Below, piece after piece: positions 27,956 to 39,197 of a stretch of DNA of 64,000 nt. How positions within the stretch are numbered: position 1 is the first letter of the stretch; the number at the start of each line of letters is the position of its first letter. The translations under genes and the position numbers were made by a program. The notes beneath the pieces are model-generated. The model was not told the DNA's origin. It saw nothing but the letters and a program-made list of their open reading frames with translations, and did not search any database. Source of the DNA: Phycisphaeraceae bacterium. GTDB taxonomy: Bacteria; Planctomycetota; Phycisphaerae; Phycisphaerales; UBA1924. The stretch spans positions 310,001 through 374,000 of the forward strand of contig JAHBXC010000003.1 of NCBI GenBank assembly GCA_019636675.1. Direction: 5' to 3'.

Positions 27956-29068
27956 TCAGCCCGGGATCTCCAACCCTTTTTCCGGTTCGCCTTCCTCCCG
28001 AGGGATGGCCTCGCCTCTCGCCGCGTCCCAGCGTGACTCCCTAGGGTGCAGCCAGAGACGCCAGAGCATGACCAGGCGTGGGTCGCGCTCGCTCGGGAAC
28101 TCGAGGGCCTCCCGCTCCCCGTCGCGCCGGGTGATGGTCGCGAGCGCGCCGCTGACGCGACGGAAGTTGCGATGAATCACGAGCACGCTGTCGTTGCGCG
28201 TGAAGACGCGATCCGGCCCACCGCCGCGCGACACGACCAGACCCGGCGCGGCGACCAGCGAGCGCTGCCCCCCGGGCATCCCGCGCGTCGGCGCGCGAAA
28301 CAGGCGCCACGCCGCCACGAGGGCGCCGGCCACTGCGATGACCCACGGGCTGACGACGCTCCCGGACGGGCGCGGCAGCGCGATCACCACGATGAGCGTC
28401 ACCGACGCGAGGAGAAACAACCAGACGCTCGGATCGCGCAGGATCGCACGCGCTTCGTCGGCGTCCACCGCCCGTCCGATCTCTTCGGGCTCGAGCATCT
28501 CAACGGGGATCTCGGCGCTGCGGAGCGCAGGAAAACGGTCACGCGCGCCCACGACGACGGCGACCGGCGGCGCCACGCCGAACGAGCGCGCGACGCGATC
28601 GACCTCGTGCCACCGCGTCGCTCCCGCCAGCGGCGAGCAGGCGCGCAGCACGGCGCGCCGTCGCTCGCGCAGCGCATCGTCCCCCGAGAATCGCTTCTCT
28701 GCGATGAACGCGTCGACGCCTTCCGGGGTCGAGAGCCGCGCCCAGGGCCCTCTCAACCTCGCCAGATGCACCCTCGGCAGGAAGAGCGCGACGACGAACA
28801 GCATCGCCGGGACCACGAGCAGCGCCGAACCGCCGACCCAGACCGACCACGACAACCCAGGCGCTGCCCGGGCTCGCGCCGACACGATGACCCACGACAC
28901 GATGAAGAGGATGCTGACGACGATCGCCGCCCGCGCGAGGCGAGCGAGCCACGCGCGTCGCGGGCGCTGCCGCACGAGGTCGAAACCGTCCAGCAGAACA
29001 AACCACGCCCGCTCGCGCGGTCGCGCCTCGGCGCCCTGTCCCGACGCTGGCGAGCGCGGCTCAATCAC
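27956..29068 (-). CDS. Membrane protein, tandem paralogue B
   Basis: 370 residues. Two hydrophobic helices near the N-terminus (AAIVVSILFIVSWVIVSA, GGSALLVVPAMLFVVALFLP), a soluble segment, then another helical pair (VWLFLLASVTLIVVIALP, WVIAVAGALVAAWRLF) and a C-terminal soluble domain (GLVVSRGGGPDRVFTRNDSV ... DPRLVMLWRLWLHPRESRWD). That last domain is clearly related to the one encoded by the upstream gene. The ATG overlaps the upstream stop by 8 bp, so the pair is translationally coupled. Function unknown. Confidence 0.65.
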   Translation of the reverse strand: MIEPRSPASGQGAEARPRERAWFVLLDGFDLVRQRPRRAWLARLARAAIVVSILFIVSWVIVSARARAAPGLSWSVWVGGSALLVVPAMLFVVALFLPRVHLARLRGPWARLSTPEGVDAFIAEKRFSGDDALRERRRAVLRACSPLAGATRWHEVDRVARSFGVAPPVAVVVGARDRFPALRSAEIPVEMLEPEEIGRAVDADEARAILRDPSVWLFLLASVTLIVVIALPRPSGSVVSPWVIAVAGALVAAWRLFRAPTRGMPGGQRSLVAAPGLVVSRGGGPDRVFTRNDSVLVIHRNFRRVSGALATITRRDGEREALEFPSERDPRLVMLWRLWLHPRESRWDAARGEAIPREEGEPEKGLEIPG

Positions 29069-30188
29069 AGGGAACCCTCGTTGCGATCATCGGTGGGTGC
29101 TCAGGCACGATCTCGGCGCTCGACGCGTCCCAGCGCGACGCTAGGGGGTGCAGCCACAGCGACCAGAGCGCGAGGAGTCGAGGGTCCTCGGCGCCCGCGT
29201 ATTGCAGCGCGACGCGCTCGCCGTCGTCCCTGGTGAGCGTGACGGAGGTCTCGCCCATCCTCTGCCGGTGTCGCGCGAGCACGAGGACGGAATCATCGGC
29301 GCGAAAGACCAGTGTGCGCCTGAGCGAATGCACGACGACGAGCGAGGGCGCCGCGACGACCGTGTCGTCGAGGCCGGGGATCAATCGCCGGCGCGCCGGG
29401 CGGAAGAGCTCGAGCAGCAGCACGATCAGGAAGAACGCTGTGAGCGTGAGCGCGTAGCGAGCGCTGATCCCTTGCAACATGAACTGGTTCGCGATCATGT
29501 ACGCCAGCAGCAGGAGCATCCCCATCGTCGGGAGCGACAGGAATCGCTTCTTCGCGGTCGCGCCACGGGCCCACCCGCCCACATCCTCGGGCTCCGGAAG
29601 ATCCGGCCGCGTCTCCCGAGGGAGCGAGTTGAACCGCCCCGTCGGGTCGATCACCACGGCGCGAGGGGCAGGCAACTCGAACGCCGCCGCCGCTGCCTGC
29701 AGGCGCTCCCAGCGGGGTCGCCGGTGCGCGGGCCACGCGGCCCTCACCGCGCCGAGCGCGCGCTCGTGCTCGTTGTCGTCCCACGGTCGTCCTCGGCGCG
29801 CGAGCGCCGCGCGCACGCCCTCGGGGGAAGCGAGCGCGTTCCACGCGCGCCCGGCGCTCGACATGGTCCACAGGCAGAGAAGCGCTATCAGCGCGATCGC
29901 CGCCGAGCCCGCCGTGAAAATCGCTGCTGCCAGCTCGACGCCCAGCACGAAGTACATCGCGATCACCGCCGCGACGATGATGAGCATCGCTCCCATCGCC
30001 CCCAGCCCCATCACGATCGACCTCTGCCAGCCCGCGAGCGCCCAGGGGCCGAACTCCGGGAGCAGCGCGACCGTCCAGACCCCGGTTCGCACCGCGCCCC
30101 CCTCTGCGCGCGTACCCTCAGCGGCAGCGCTGGGCGACCCCTGAACGCTCACGCCGGACCGTCGTTCATCCTCGCCCGCTCGCTCCAT
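29061..30188 (-). CDS. Membrane protein, tandem paralogue A
   Basis: 375 residues from the ATG at 30188. Same plan as its neighbour: an N-terminal helix pair (MGAMLIIVAAVIAMYFVLGV, AAIALIALLCLWTM), a soluble segment (VRAALARRGRPWDDNEHERA), a second helix pair (TMGMLLLLAYMIANQFML, ALTLTAFFLIVLLLELF) and a C-terminal domain (LVVVHSLRRTLVFRADDSVL ... DPRLLALWSLWLHPLASRWD). Only 12 bp separate its start from the divergent SDR gene; a GTG at 30152 is an alternative start that would leave room for a promoter. No known function. Confidence 0.6.
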   Translation of the reverse strand: MERAGEDERRSGVSVQGSPSAAAEGTRAEGGAVRTGVWTVALLPEFGPWALAGWQRSIVMGLGAMGAMLIIVAAVIAMYFVLGVELAAAIFTAGSAAIALIALLCLWTMSSAGRAWNALASPEGVRAALARRGRPWDDNEHERALGAVRAAWPAHRRPRWERLQAAAAAFELPAPRAVVIDPTGRFNSLPRETRPDLPEPEDVGGWARGATAKKRFLSLPTMGMLLLLAYMIANQFMLQGISARYALTLTAFFLIVLLLELFRPARRRLIPGLDDTVVAAPSLVVVHSLRRTLVFRADDSVLVLARHRQRMGETSVTLTRDDGERVALQYAGAEDPRLLALWSLWLHPLASRWDASSAEIVPEHPPMIATRVPCD

Positions 30189-30200
30189 CGGACCATCAGT

Positions 30201-30998
30201 ATGCCACACTCCTCGCCACTGCGCGGCCGCATCGCGGTCATCACCGGCGCCTCCTCCGGGATCGGGCGCGCCACGGCCCTCGAGCTGGCGTCTGCCGGCG
30301 CGAGCGTGGTCGTCAACGCCCGGCGCGCCGAGAAACTCGACGCCCTCGTTGGCGAGATCAACGCGAGGCCCGAAGAGGGGTGGGGGCGCGCCGTCGGCGT
30401 CGTGGGCGACTGCGTCGAGCAGCCCGTCATCGCCGACCTCTTCGACACGGCGCAGCGCGAGTTCGGCAAGACCGCCGACCTGGTGGTCGTCAACGCCGGC
30501 CGCGGCCTGCGCGGGTCGCCCATGTCGTCCGACGACACGCAGTGGGAGGAGATCATCCGTCTCAACCTGCTTGGCGCCGCCCGGCTGATCCGAGAGGCCG
30601 GCACGCGCCTGAGCGCCGACGCGGAGCACGCGAAGGACTGGCCCCGCGCCGCGCGCGACATCGTGGTGCTCTCGAGCAGCGTGGGCAAGCACATTTCGCC
30701 CTTCTCCTCGATGTACGGCAGCACCAAGTTCGCCATCACCAGCATCGCCGAAGCCGTCCGGCGGGAGTTGGCGCCCAAGGGAATCCGCGTGAGCGCCATT
30801 CACCCCGGCGTGGTCAGGAGCGAGTTCCAGGACAGCGCCGGCTACGACCCGGTGACCTTCGGGCAGTTCATGGAGTCCATCGGCCCCGTGCTCGAGCCCG
30901 AGGACATCGCGCACACCATCGCGTTCATCGTGTCGCAGCCGCCCCATGTGCTGCTCAACGACATCATGATCCGCTGCACGCGTCAGGAATACCCGTGA
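30201..30998 (+). CDS. Short-chain dehydrogenase/reductase
   Basis: 265 residues, classical SDR. NAD(P)-binding GASSGIG (17-23), NAG in the fourth strand (VVVNAGRG), catalytic Ser in VLSSSVGK and YGSTK with Tyr and Lys, then HPGVVRSEF after the active site. Arg residues after the second strand (VVNARRAEK) suggest NADP(H) preference. Substrate not predictable. The stop overlaps the GTG of the next gene (GTGA), so the two are coupled. Confidence 0.9.
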   Translation: MPHSSPLRGRIAVITGASSGIGRATALELASAGASVVVNARRAEKLDALVGEINARPEEGWGRAVGVVGDCVEQPVIADLFDTAQREFGKTADLVVVNAGRGLRGSPMSSDDTQWEEIIRLNLLGAARLIREAGTRLSADAEHAKDWPRAARDIVVLSSSVGKHISPFSSMYGSTKFAITSIAEAVRRELAPKGIRVSAIHPGVVRSEFQDSAGYDPVTFGQFMESIGPVLEPEDIAHTIAFIVSQPPHVLLNDIMIRCTRQEYP

Positions 30999-31975
30999 AG
31001 GCCCACCCAGCGGTGCGCATCGCGGTGCAGGCGCTGGGCGCGGCGATCGGCGTCGTGCTGTTCGTATGGACGATCCGGCTCGCGTTCACGCCGCAGAACC
31101 AGGAGTCGATCCAGGGCCTGCTGCGCGCCGGCCCGCTGCTGATCTTCGTGATGTTCCTGCTGAACCTGGCGACGATCGTGATCAACGGGCTTGGCTTCTG
31201 GATCGCGTCGAAGCCCGTGCGGCCCGTTCCGGCGCTGAGCTGCATCCTGACCAACGCCGTCGCGTCGTTCCTCGCGTTCCTGCCCTTCAAGACGAGTTTC
31301 ATCGTCCGCGTGCTGATCCACAACAAGCGCGACGGCGTGTCGATGCGCCTGATGGTCCCCTGGATGCTCGGTTTCGGGCTGAGCACGATCGGCGCGTTCT
31401 TCCCGATGCTGCTCGCGTCCACGCTGGCGCCGCAGATCGGCTGGCGCTGGGTCCCGCTGGGCGTCGCCGGCGCGTATGTCTGCACCGTGATCGGCTCGCT
31501 GCTTGGGAAACTCGCGTCGAAGCGCGTCGCATGGCTGCGCGCACTCTCGCTTGGTTCGTATGTCGTGGTGCGAGACACCCCGGTGATGCTGTGGGCGTGC
31601 ACCTTCCGGCTGCTGGACACGGGCGTGCAGGCGGGCCGGTTCCTCGTCGTCGCCGCCGCGATGGGCATCTCGCTGCCCATCGAACGCGCGGTGTTCGACG
31701 CGACCGTGTACTACATGATCGGCAGCGCGTCGCCCGGGGGCGTGCTGGGGTTCCGAGAGGGCGGCCTCGCGTGGTTCGCGTCGCTGCTCAACCTCGACGA
31801 CGACGCGATCAACGAGGTCGCGCTGCTCGCGCTGGCGGTCACCGGCGCCGAGGCGGCGTTCTTCTGCGTGTTCGCGGTGATCGCCGCCGGCGTCATGCGC
31901 CTCGACAGGCTCGTCCTGAAGCGCACCCTCGGCGAGACGCTCGAAGAAGCGCCGAACGCCGAAGAGCTCCGCTGA
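30995..31975 (+). CDS. Polytopic membrane protein, LPG-synthase TM-like
   Basis: 326 residues with about eight hydrophobic helices (IAVQALGAAIGVVLFVW, GPLLIFVMFLLNLATIVING, LACFLPF-like region near LAFLPFKTSFIVRVL, TIGAFFPMLLAS, and others). The arrangement and the PFKTSFIVRVLIHNKRDGVS loop resemble the YbhN/UPF0104 group (transmembrane part of lysyl-phosphatidylglycerol synthases, without the synthetase domain). The GTG start overlaps the SDR stop. A role in envelope lipid transport or modification together with the SDR is only a guess. Confidence 0.5.
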   Translation: MKAHPAVRIAVQALGAAIGVVLFVWTIRLAFTPQNQESIQGLLRAGPLLIFVMFLLNLATIVINGLGFWIASKPVRPVPALSCILTNAVASFLAFLPFKTSFIVRVLIHNKRDGVSMRLMVPWMLGFGLSTIGAFFPMLLASTLAPQIGWRWVPLGVAGAYVCTVIGSLLGKLASKRVAWLRALSLGSYVVVRDTPVMLWACTFRLLDTGVQAGRFLVVAAAMGISLPIERAVFDATVYYMIGSASPGGVLGFREGGLAWFASLLNLDDDAINEVALLALAVTGAEAAFFCVFAVIAAGVMRLDRLVLKRTLGETLEEAPNAEELR

Positions 31976-31981
31976 GGGCCC

Positions 31982-32968
31982 TCAGCGGGTCAGCAGCTCG
32001 ACGGCGGCGGTTGTTTCCTGCTTCTGCGTCAGCGACATCGCGCCGATGGTCCACACCGTCGTGATCGACTGCTTCGCCTCGCGGCGCTGCAGCAGGCCTC
32101 GCGTGTGGTCCCAGAGGATCATCACCGAGCCCGACTGGTCGGCGATGCGCACCGTCGGCGCCGTCGGGTCCGTGGCGGCCGGGGGCAGGACCGCGGCGCG
32201 AGGGCGCCCGTCGATCTTCGCGAGCCGGTTGCTGATCTGGTCGACCGCCCACTCGGTGGCGATCTCGATCGCGCCGGCGGCGCCCATCTCCACGCGCTCC
32301 GTGCTCTGCCAGCCGGTCTTCGCGCGACGGGGCCGGTCGAGCGCGCCTTCCACGAAGAACGCCGAGGTCAGCGCCTCGCCGAGCTGCTCGTTGGCCATCA
32401 TCCCCAGCACGCTCATGTCGAACACCGCCTGGTTGTCCAGCGCCGTCGCCGGGCTCTCGAAGCCGGAGACCGTCACGCGCCCGGGGGTCGAATCCACCGG
32501 CATGTCCACGCGCACGCGCAGCGTCGATTCGCGCGCCCGCTCGCCCATCAGACGCAGCAGCACGAAGGGGGGCATCGGGACCGCCGGCGCCTCGGTCGTC
32601 AGCTGAGGCCAGGCGTACTCGTAGAAGTTCCCCCGCCAGTCGGTCCCCAGTTTCACGCCCACGACCGAGCCCTCGAGCACCGCGCCGCGCTCGTCGACGC
32701 TCGCGACCGACAGGTCCAGCGTCAGCGACTGCTCGAGGCGCAGCGTGATGGGCTGGCCCTCGCCCTCGGTCTGCGTGACGTTGGTCGCGATGCCGATCGA
32801 GTAGCGCATCGACTCGCCCGCCTCGAAGAACGCGGCGAGGCGCACGGACTCGGGCGCGCCGGCGGCGGCCTGCTGGGAAGAGGATTCCATCTCGGCGCTC
32901 CCTGCCAGCGGGCAAGCCAGCAAAAGCCCGGCGGACAGCGCGATCACGAACGGTTTGCGAAGGTTCAT
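31982..32968 (-). CDS. Putative exported lipoprotein
   Basis: 328 residues. The N-terminus KPFVIALSAGLLLACPLAGS offers a lipobox (LLAC), so it may be lipid-anchored; cleavage after AGSA is the alternative. The mature part is beta-rich with regularly spaced hydrophobic strands (MRYSIGIATNVTQTEGEG, QSLTLDLSVASVDERGAVLE, VEMGAAGAIEIATEWAVDQ). No family recognised. It converges with the preceding membrane protein and has a GGAG ribosome-binding site. Confidence 0.55.
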   Translation of the reverse strand: MNLRKPFVIALSAGLLLACPLAGSAEMESSSQQAAAGAPESVRLAAFFEAGESMRYSIGIATNVTQTEGEGQPITLRLEQSLTLDLSVASVDERGAVLEGSVVGVKLGTDWRGNFYEYAWPQLTTEAPAVPMPPFVLLRLMGERARESTLRVRVDMPVDSTPGRVTVSGFESPATALDNQAVFDMSVLGMMANEQLGEALTSAFFVEGALDRPRRAKTGWQSTERVEMGAAGAIEIATEWAVDQISNRLAKIDGRPRAAVLPPAATDPTAPTVRIADQSGSVMILWDHTRGLLQRREAKQSITTVWTIGAMSLTQKQETTAAVELLTR

Positions 32969-33063
32969 CGGGGGTTGCTCCGTGTCGATTCCGGACGACT
33001 CTAGCCAGCGAGCGAGACCCGGGCCGGGCGCCCCCGGGCCGGGGCTTTCCTACTATCACGCCC

Positions 33064-34797
<1,734 letters not shown>

Positions 34798-35610
34798 CGC
34801 GCCCGCGTCGCGCGTGAGCGCGTACGCGATGTGGCGCAGCAGGCGCTCTCTCCACAAAGGCGGCGCGTCGAGCGCCGGGGGGCGAACGACGACCGAGAGC
34901 GACGGCGCGGGCGCCGGATCGTCGCGCGCCGCGGCCTTCGCCCACGCGCGCAGCGACGCGCTCGAGCACTCGAGCAGGCCCCAGCCCTCGGGCAGCTCGC
35001 GGCGTCGGATCATGCCGCGAGGCGCCGCGATCAGCAGGACATCCGCCAGCCGGTAGCGCGTCATCTCGAAGAACTTCGTCTGCCCGCGCAGCTTGCGCTC
35101 GACGAGCGACAACTCCGCGAGGATCTCGCGCCGAGCCGGGCTGTCGACCGTCGAGAAGTCCCACTGCGCGAGGTCGCCGAAGAGCATCGGCTCCGCCGGC
35201 GCGCCCACGCCGCGATCGCGCAGCGACCGCTCGACCTTCTCCCGGCGCGCCAGCAGCGCGTCGCGCGCGTTCAGCAGTTCGTCGCGCTCCGAGCCGTCGC
35301 GCAGGAAGTCCTCGCGCGTGGCCTTGCACTCGACGACGACGGTGCGCGCGCGGAGCTGTTCACCCGTCCACGCGTTGGACGCGTCGCGGGCGCCGTCGCG
35401 AGCCCGGAGCCCGGCCCGGGCGTCGGTGAAGAGCCCCGTCTGGGCCGACTCTGCCTCGCTGTGGCGCGGCGAGCGTGGGAAATAGCCGGCCACATCGAGC
35501 GCCCGGCGCCCCATCGGGCAGCGGACCTCGCACGCGACCGCCCGGGCGCCACGATCCAGAAGGAAGGCGCGTGCCCCGGCCTTGAGCGCGATGTGGGCCT
35601 GCGTTTCCAC

Positions 35611-35935
35611 CTCGGGCAGCGTATCCGAACAGAACCCCCACGGGACACGCGCACGGAAAAAGACCCGACACGAGAAACCCGTTCGGGGCGGGCGGCGTAT
35701 CGCCTTTCGCTTGCTTCAACTTGGCAACATGCCACAGATCTGGAGCGACGCAAACGGAATCGAGAAATTTTTTCTCGGGCCCGCCGCCCCTGTCAGGTCG
35801 CCCTTCCCGGAGCACCCCGATGGCCTTCCGCCGCCCTTCCGGCCCATTGACGCCAGCAACCCCCGGCGACCTCGTTCGCCCCGGTGTGTCGGCAGCCGCG
35901 TGACTGAACCGCACTCGTTCATGGGATGGCACACG
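35611..35935 (+). other. Intergenic region with AT-rich hairpin
   Basis: No gene seen. It contains a perfect 7-bp hairpin CGAGAAATTTTTTCTCG (35760-35776) that stands out in the GC-rich context, followed by a C/G-rich stretch up to the next gene. Confidence 0.4.
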
Positions 35936-37537
35936 ATGGACACTCGAACCACATCAGTCCTGTTCGCGATGAAGGCAGTGTTGGCGGCCGGCGCGTTGGC
36001 CGGTTCGCCGGTGCGAGATCTGCTCGCCGACGCGGATCGGGCGGACGTGCGCTTCACCTCGAGCGCGCTGAGCGTTGAACTCACCAACGCCGGCTCGCTG
36101 CACGTGCTTCGGGGCGGGCCGTTCGGGGACGCGCCGACGGTGCTCGTGTCCAGCCCGCATCACTGGCCCGGTGGGACAGGGTCGTGGTATCGGACCGAGA
36201 TCATCGATCCAGCCACCTACATGCCCCTGCTGTCGCTGAGCAGGCAGCCCAACTCGCTCGCGTACGCAAACACCGCCGCGCTCTGGCTTGGCGATCGCAA
36301 CGCGGACGGGGTTCCCGACTTGCTGATGGGAGTCAACATCTCCCAGCGCGCCGCGCTCCGCGCGTATTCCGGGGCAGACGGGGCGCTGCTCCCCGGTTCG
36401 ATCTTCAGCAACGGCGACAACGGCGGATGGGGCCTCTCGCTCGCGAGACTCCCGTCGGAGGGGGATGCCGCCCAGGGCCGCGTTCTCATGGGGCGAACGC
36501 GGGGAGGGCTGAGTCTGACCGCGTTCACGGGGTTTCGCATCTGGGATCCCGCCTCGGGGGCAATCACCGAGTCGCCCGCCGCGCCGGGGATCTCGAGCGA
36601 GGTCGCGCACGGGTATGTGATGCTGGACCTGGGAGATCACCCCGAGCGCGGGCACGAGTTCCATATCTCGCGACACGCGTACCTGCTCGGGTTTTCGGGT
36701 CTTGGCTTCTCGGCGAACGGCCGGCTGCGCATCGATCCGTTCGACTTCGACGATCGCGTGGTGTGCGACGCGATGAGCGGTTGCCAGAGCGGTCATGCCT
36801 TCGCAGGCGCGGCACTGCTCGGCGATCTGACCGGCGACGGGCGCCCCGAGATACTCTCCGCCGGCGCGTGGTCGAGCGACGACCCCACGCTCGCCGCCCT
36901 GGTGCTCGACGGCGACAGCGGCCAGGTGATCGGTCTGCACACCCCGTCCATCGACCTCGCGCTGGTCCCCGACTTTCAACCGTCGGTGATCCTCCCCACC
37001 GGCTGGGTTGCGTCGGTGGGGGATATCACGGGCGACGGATTCCCAGACTACGCGCTCGTCGCGCTGGTGACGGGCGAGTCGGACGGTTCCGAGCCGGCCC
37101 CAGTGTCCGATGTCGTTTTCGTGCAGTGCGGGCGCACGGGACAGACAATCCTCGCGCTGACCGGGGGGCTCGAACCGACCGTGCGGCTGACGTCGTCCAT
37201 TCTCGCCGGACCCTACACGGTGCGCCGGGACTCGGTCGTTTCACCCGGGGATCTCAACGCCGATGGGACCGACGATCTCCTCGCGCTCGTGTCGGTTGTC
37301 GATTCCAGCGCCTCGCCGCCGACGCAGACACAGTACCTCGTCACGCACCACCTCCCCACGCCCTGCGCCGGCGACACGAACTTCGACCGCGCCGTGAACT
37401 TCGCGGATCTCAACACCGTGCTCTCCGCCTTCGGCGCCGAGGACATCACCAGCCCGGCGGACCTCAACGCCGACGGCGTGGTGAACTTCGCCGACCTCAA
37501 CCTCGTGCTTTCCGCCTTCGGGCAGTCCTGCGACTGA
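35936..37537 (+). CDS. Secreted FG-GAP protein with dockerin-type tail, paralogue 1
   Basis: 533 residues. The start is uncertain (ATG at 35921, 35936 or 35972); 35936 gives a short hydrophobic leader (SVLFAMKAVLAAGALAGS). FG-GAP/VCBS-like calcium-binding repeats recur: LGDRNADGVPDLLMG, LLGDLTGDGRPEILS, VGDITGDGFPDYALV, PGDLNADGTDDLLAL, consistent with a beta-propeller of integrin-alpha type. The tail is DTNFDRAVNFADLNTVLSAF then DLNADGVVNFADLNLVLSAF, ending GQSCD. First of three tandem paralogues. Confidence 0.75.
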   Translation: MDTRTTSVLFAMKAVLAAGALAGSPVRDLLADADRADVRFTSSALSVELTNAGSLHVLRGGPFGDAPTVLVSSPHHWPGGTGSWYRTEIIDPATYMPLLSLSRQPNSLAYANTAALWLGDRNADGVPDLLMGVNISQRAALRAYSGADGALLPGSIFSNGDNGGWGLSLARLPSEGDAAQGRVLMGRTRGGLSLTAFTGFRIWDPASGAITESPAAPGISSEVAHGYVMLDLGDHPERGHEFHISRHAYLLGFSGLGFSANGRLRIDPFDFDDRVVCDAMSGCQSGHAFAGAALLGDLTGDGRPEILSAGAWSSDDPTLAALVLDGDSGQVIGLHTPSIDLALVPDFQPSVILPTGWVASVGDITGDGFPDYALVALVTGESDGSEPAPVSDVVFVQCGRTGQTILALTGGLEPTVRLTSSILAGPYTVRRDSVVSPGDLNADGTDDLLALVSVVDSSASPPTQTQYLVTHHLPTPCAGDTNFDRAVNFADLNTVLSAFGAEDITSPADLNADGVVNFADLNLVLSAFGQSCD

Positions 37538-37566
37538 GCCGCGACTTGTTGGAAAGGACATTCTGT

Positions 37567-39168
37567 ATGTTTCCGTCCCGTTCCGCGATTCGATGCATCC
37601 CCGCCGCAGCCCTCGTCGTCGCCCTCTCCGGCGCGACCCCGTCGCTGGGCGCCCCGCCCGTCAAGCGTCTGCTGCAGGACGCGGACCTCGCGGAGACGCT
37701 CTATGTGCGCGGGCCGGATTTCTCCTCCGCTTCCCCAAACCGGGCGTCGATGCACCTGCTTGACGACCTCGACGGCGACGGCGTGCGCGAGGTCCTGCTG
37801 ACCCACCTGGAGAACGGGCAGGAAACGCGTTTCGATCCGTTCGTCGCGCGGATCCGCTCGCTGCGCACGGGTCAGGTTTTCGCCACGCTGGCGCCGCTCA
37901 CGCAGCGCGATCCGGTCCTCCTCCCGCTCCGCAACGCGCATCAGGCCGCTGTGCTGGTAGGCGATCTCAACGGCGACGGGGTCCGCGACCTCGTCGCGTC
38001 TCGCGTGTCGTCGAGCAGCCCCGTCCTGCAGGTTTCCAGCGGCGTGGACGGCGCGGAGCTGAACCGCTTCGGCGGATCGTCGACCTGGACCTCGGGCATA
38101 TCGATCCTGCCCGAGCACGGCGCCGACGCGCCGGACGAACTGCTGCTGGGCAGAACATTCGCGCCCTTTGCGACCGCGCCTCTGCGCCGCTGGTCCTTGG
38201 CCGACAACACATTCGCGCCGGTCGCGCCCGAGGGCCTCGACACCACAAACAGCACGATCTCCGGCTACACGATGCTCGACCTCGGCCTCGATTCCAAAGG
38301 CCAGCGACGCATCCACTTCACGCACTACAGGAGCGGCTCGGGCGCCTACTTCGCCACCGAACTCCTCGGTAGCGAGCCCCTCGCCCGCATCGGCGGCGAG
38401 TTCTCCGCGGCCGGAGGCGAACTCGGCGCGATCCACGCGGGCGCAGCCATCCTGGGCGACCTCAACGCCGACGGCGTCGACGAGATCGTCGTCACCGGAC
38501 AGATCGTCGTCGACGACACGTTCGGGAACCCGCTGCCGATGCGCGCGCTGCCGGTCCTCGACGGCGCCACGGGCGCCTGGATCGGGCGTCACCACCCCAC
38601 GGCCTCGTTCCCCGGCGCCACGCTGATCCTGCCCAACAGCGCTCTCGCGCCGCTGGGAGACATCACCGGGGACGGGTTCAACGACTACGCCGTCGTCGCC
38701 GAGGTCCGCTTCCCGTCCTTCATAAGCAGCGATGCGGTGCTCGTGCAGTGCGGGCGCACCGGACAGACCATCCTCGCGCTCACCACCGACTCGATCGACC
38801 CAGTGGAGCAGATCACGACCTCGACGCCGCGCAACTCAAGCGCTGGCGACTGGGCAGCGCGGAGCCACTCTCTCGTGTCCCCCGGCGATCTCAACGGCGA
38901 CGGCGTCAACGACCTCGTCGTGATGATGACCTCGGCCGACCCCTTCGAGCCGCCGATCTCGCTCTACCTCGTCACGCACTACATGCCCACACCCTGCGCC
39001 GGCGACACGAACTTTGATCGCGCCGTGAACTTCGCCGACCTCAACGCGGTGCTCTCCGCCTTCGGCGCCAACGACATCACCAGCCCCGCCGACCTCAACG
39101 CCGACGGCGTGGTCAACTTCGCCGACCTCAACCTCGTGCTCTCCGCCTTCGGGCAGTCCTGCGACTGA
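37567..39168 (+). CDS. Secreted FG-GAP protein with dockerin-type tail, paralogue 2
   Basis: 533 residues; GGAAAGGA precedes the ATG at 37567. Signal peptide RSAIRCIPAAALVVALSGAT. Propeller-type repeats: LDDLDGDGVREVLLT, VGDLNGDGVRDLVAS, LGDLNADGVDEIVVT, LGDITGDGFNDYAVV, PGDLNGDGVNDLVVM. The phrase VQCGRTGQTILALT is shared with paralogue 1. The tail is the same EF-hand pair, and its DNA (38,990-39,168) is almost identical to that of paralogue 3. The three genes are spaced about 30 bp apart and are probably co-transcribed. Confidence 0.78.
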   Translation: MFPSRSAIRCIPAAALVVALSGATPSLGAPPVKRLLQDADLAETLYVRGPDFSSASPNRASMHLLDDLDGDGVREVLLTHLENGQETRFDPFVARIRSLRTGQVFATLAPLTQRDPVLLPLRNAHQAAVLVGDLNGDGVRDLVASRVSSSSPVLQVSSGVDGAELNRFGGSSTWTSGISILPEHGADAPDELLLGRTFAPFATAPLRRWSLADNTFAPVAPEGLDTTNSTISGYTMLDLGLDSKGQRRIHFTHYRSGSGAYFATELLGSEPLARIGGEFSAAGGELGAIHAGAAILGDLNADGVDEIVVTGQIVVDDTFGNPLPMRALPVLDGATGAWIGRHHPTASFPGATLILPNSALAPLGDITGDGFNDYAVVAEVRFPSFISSDAVLVQCGRTGQTILALTTDSIDPVEQITTSTPRNSSAGDWAARSHSLVSPGDLNGDGVNDLVVMMTSADPFEPPISLYLVTHYMPTPCAGDTNFDRAVNFADLNAVLSAFGANDITSPADLNADGVVNFADLNLVLSAFGQSCD

Positions 39169-39197
39169 GCCACACGCAGCCGAAAAGGGCAATACGC

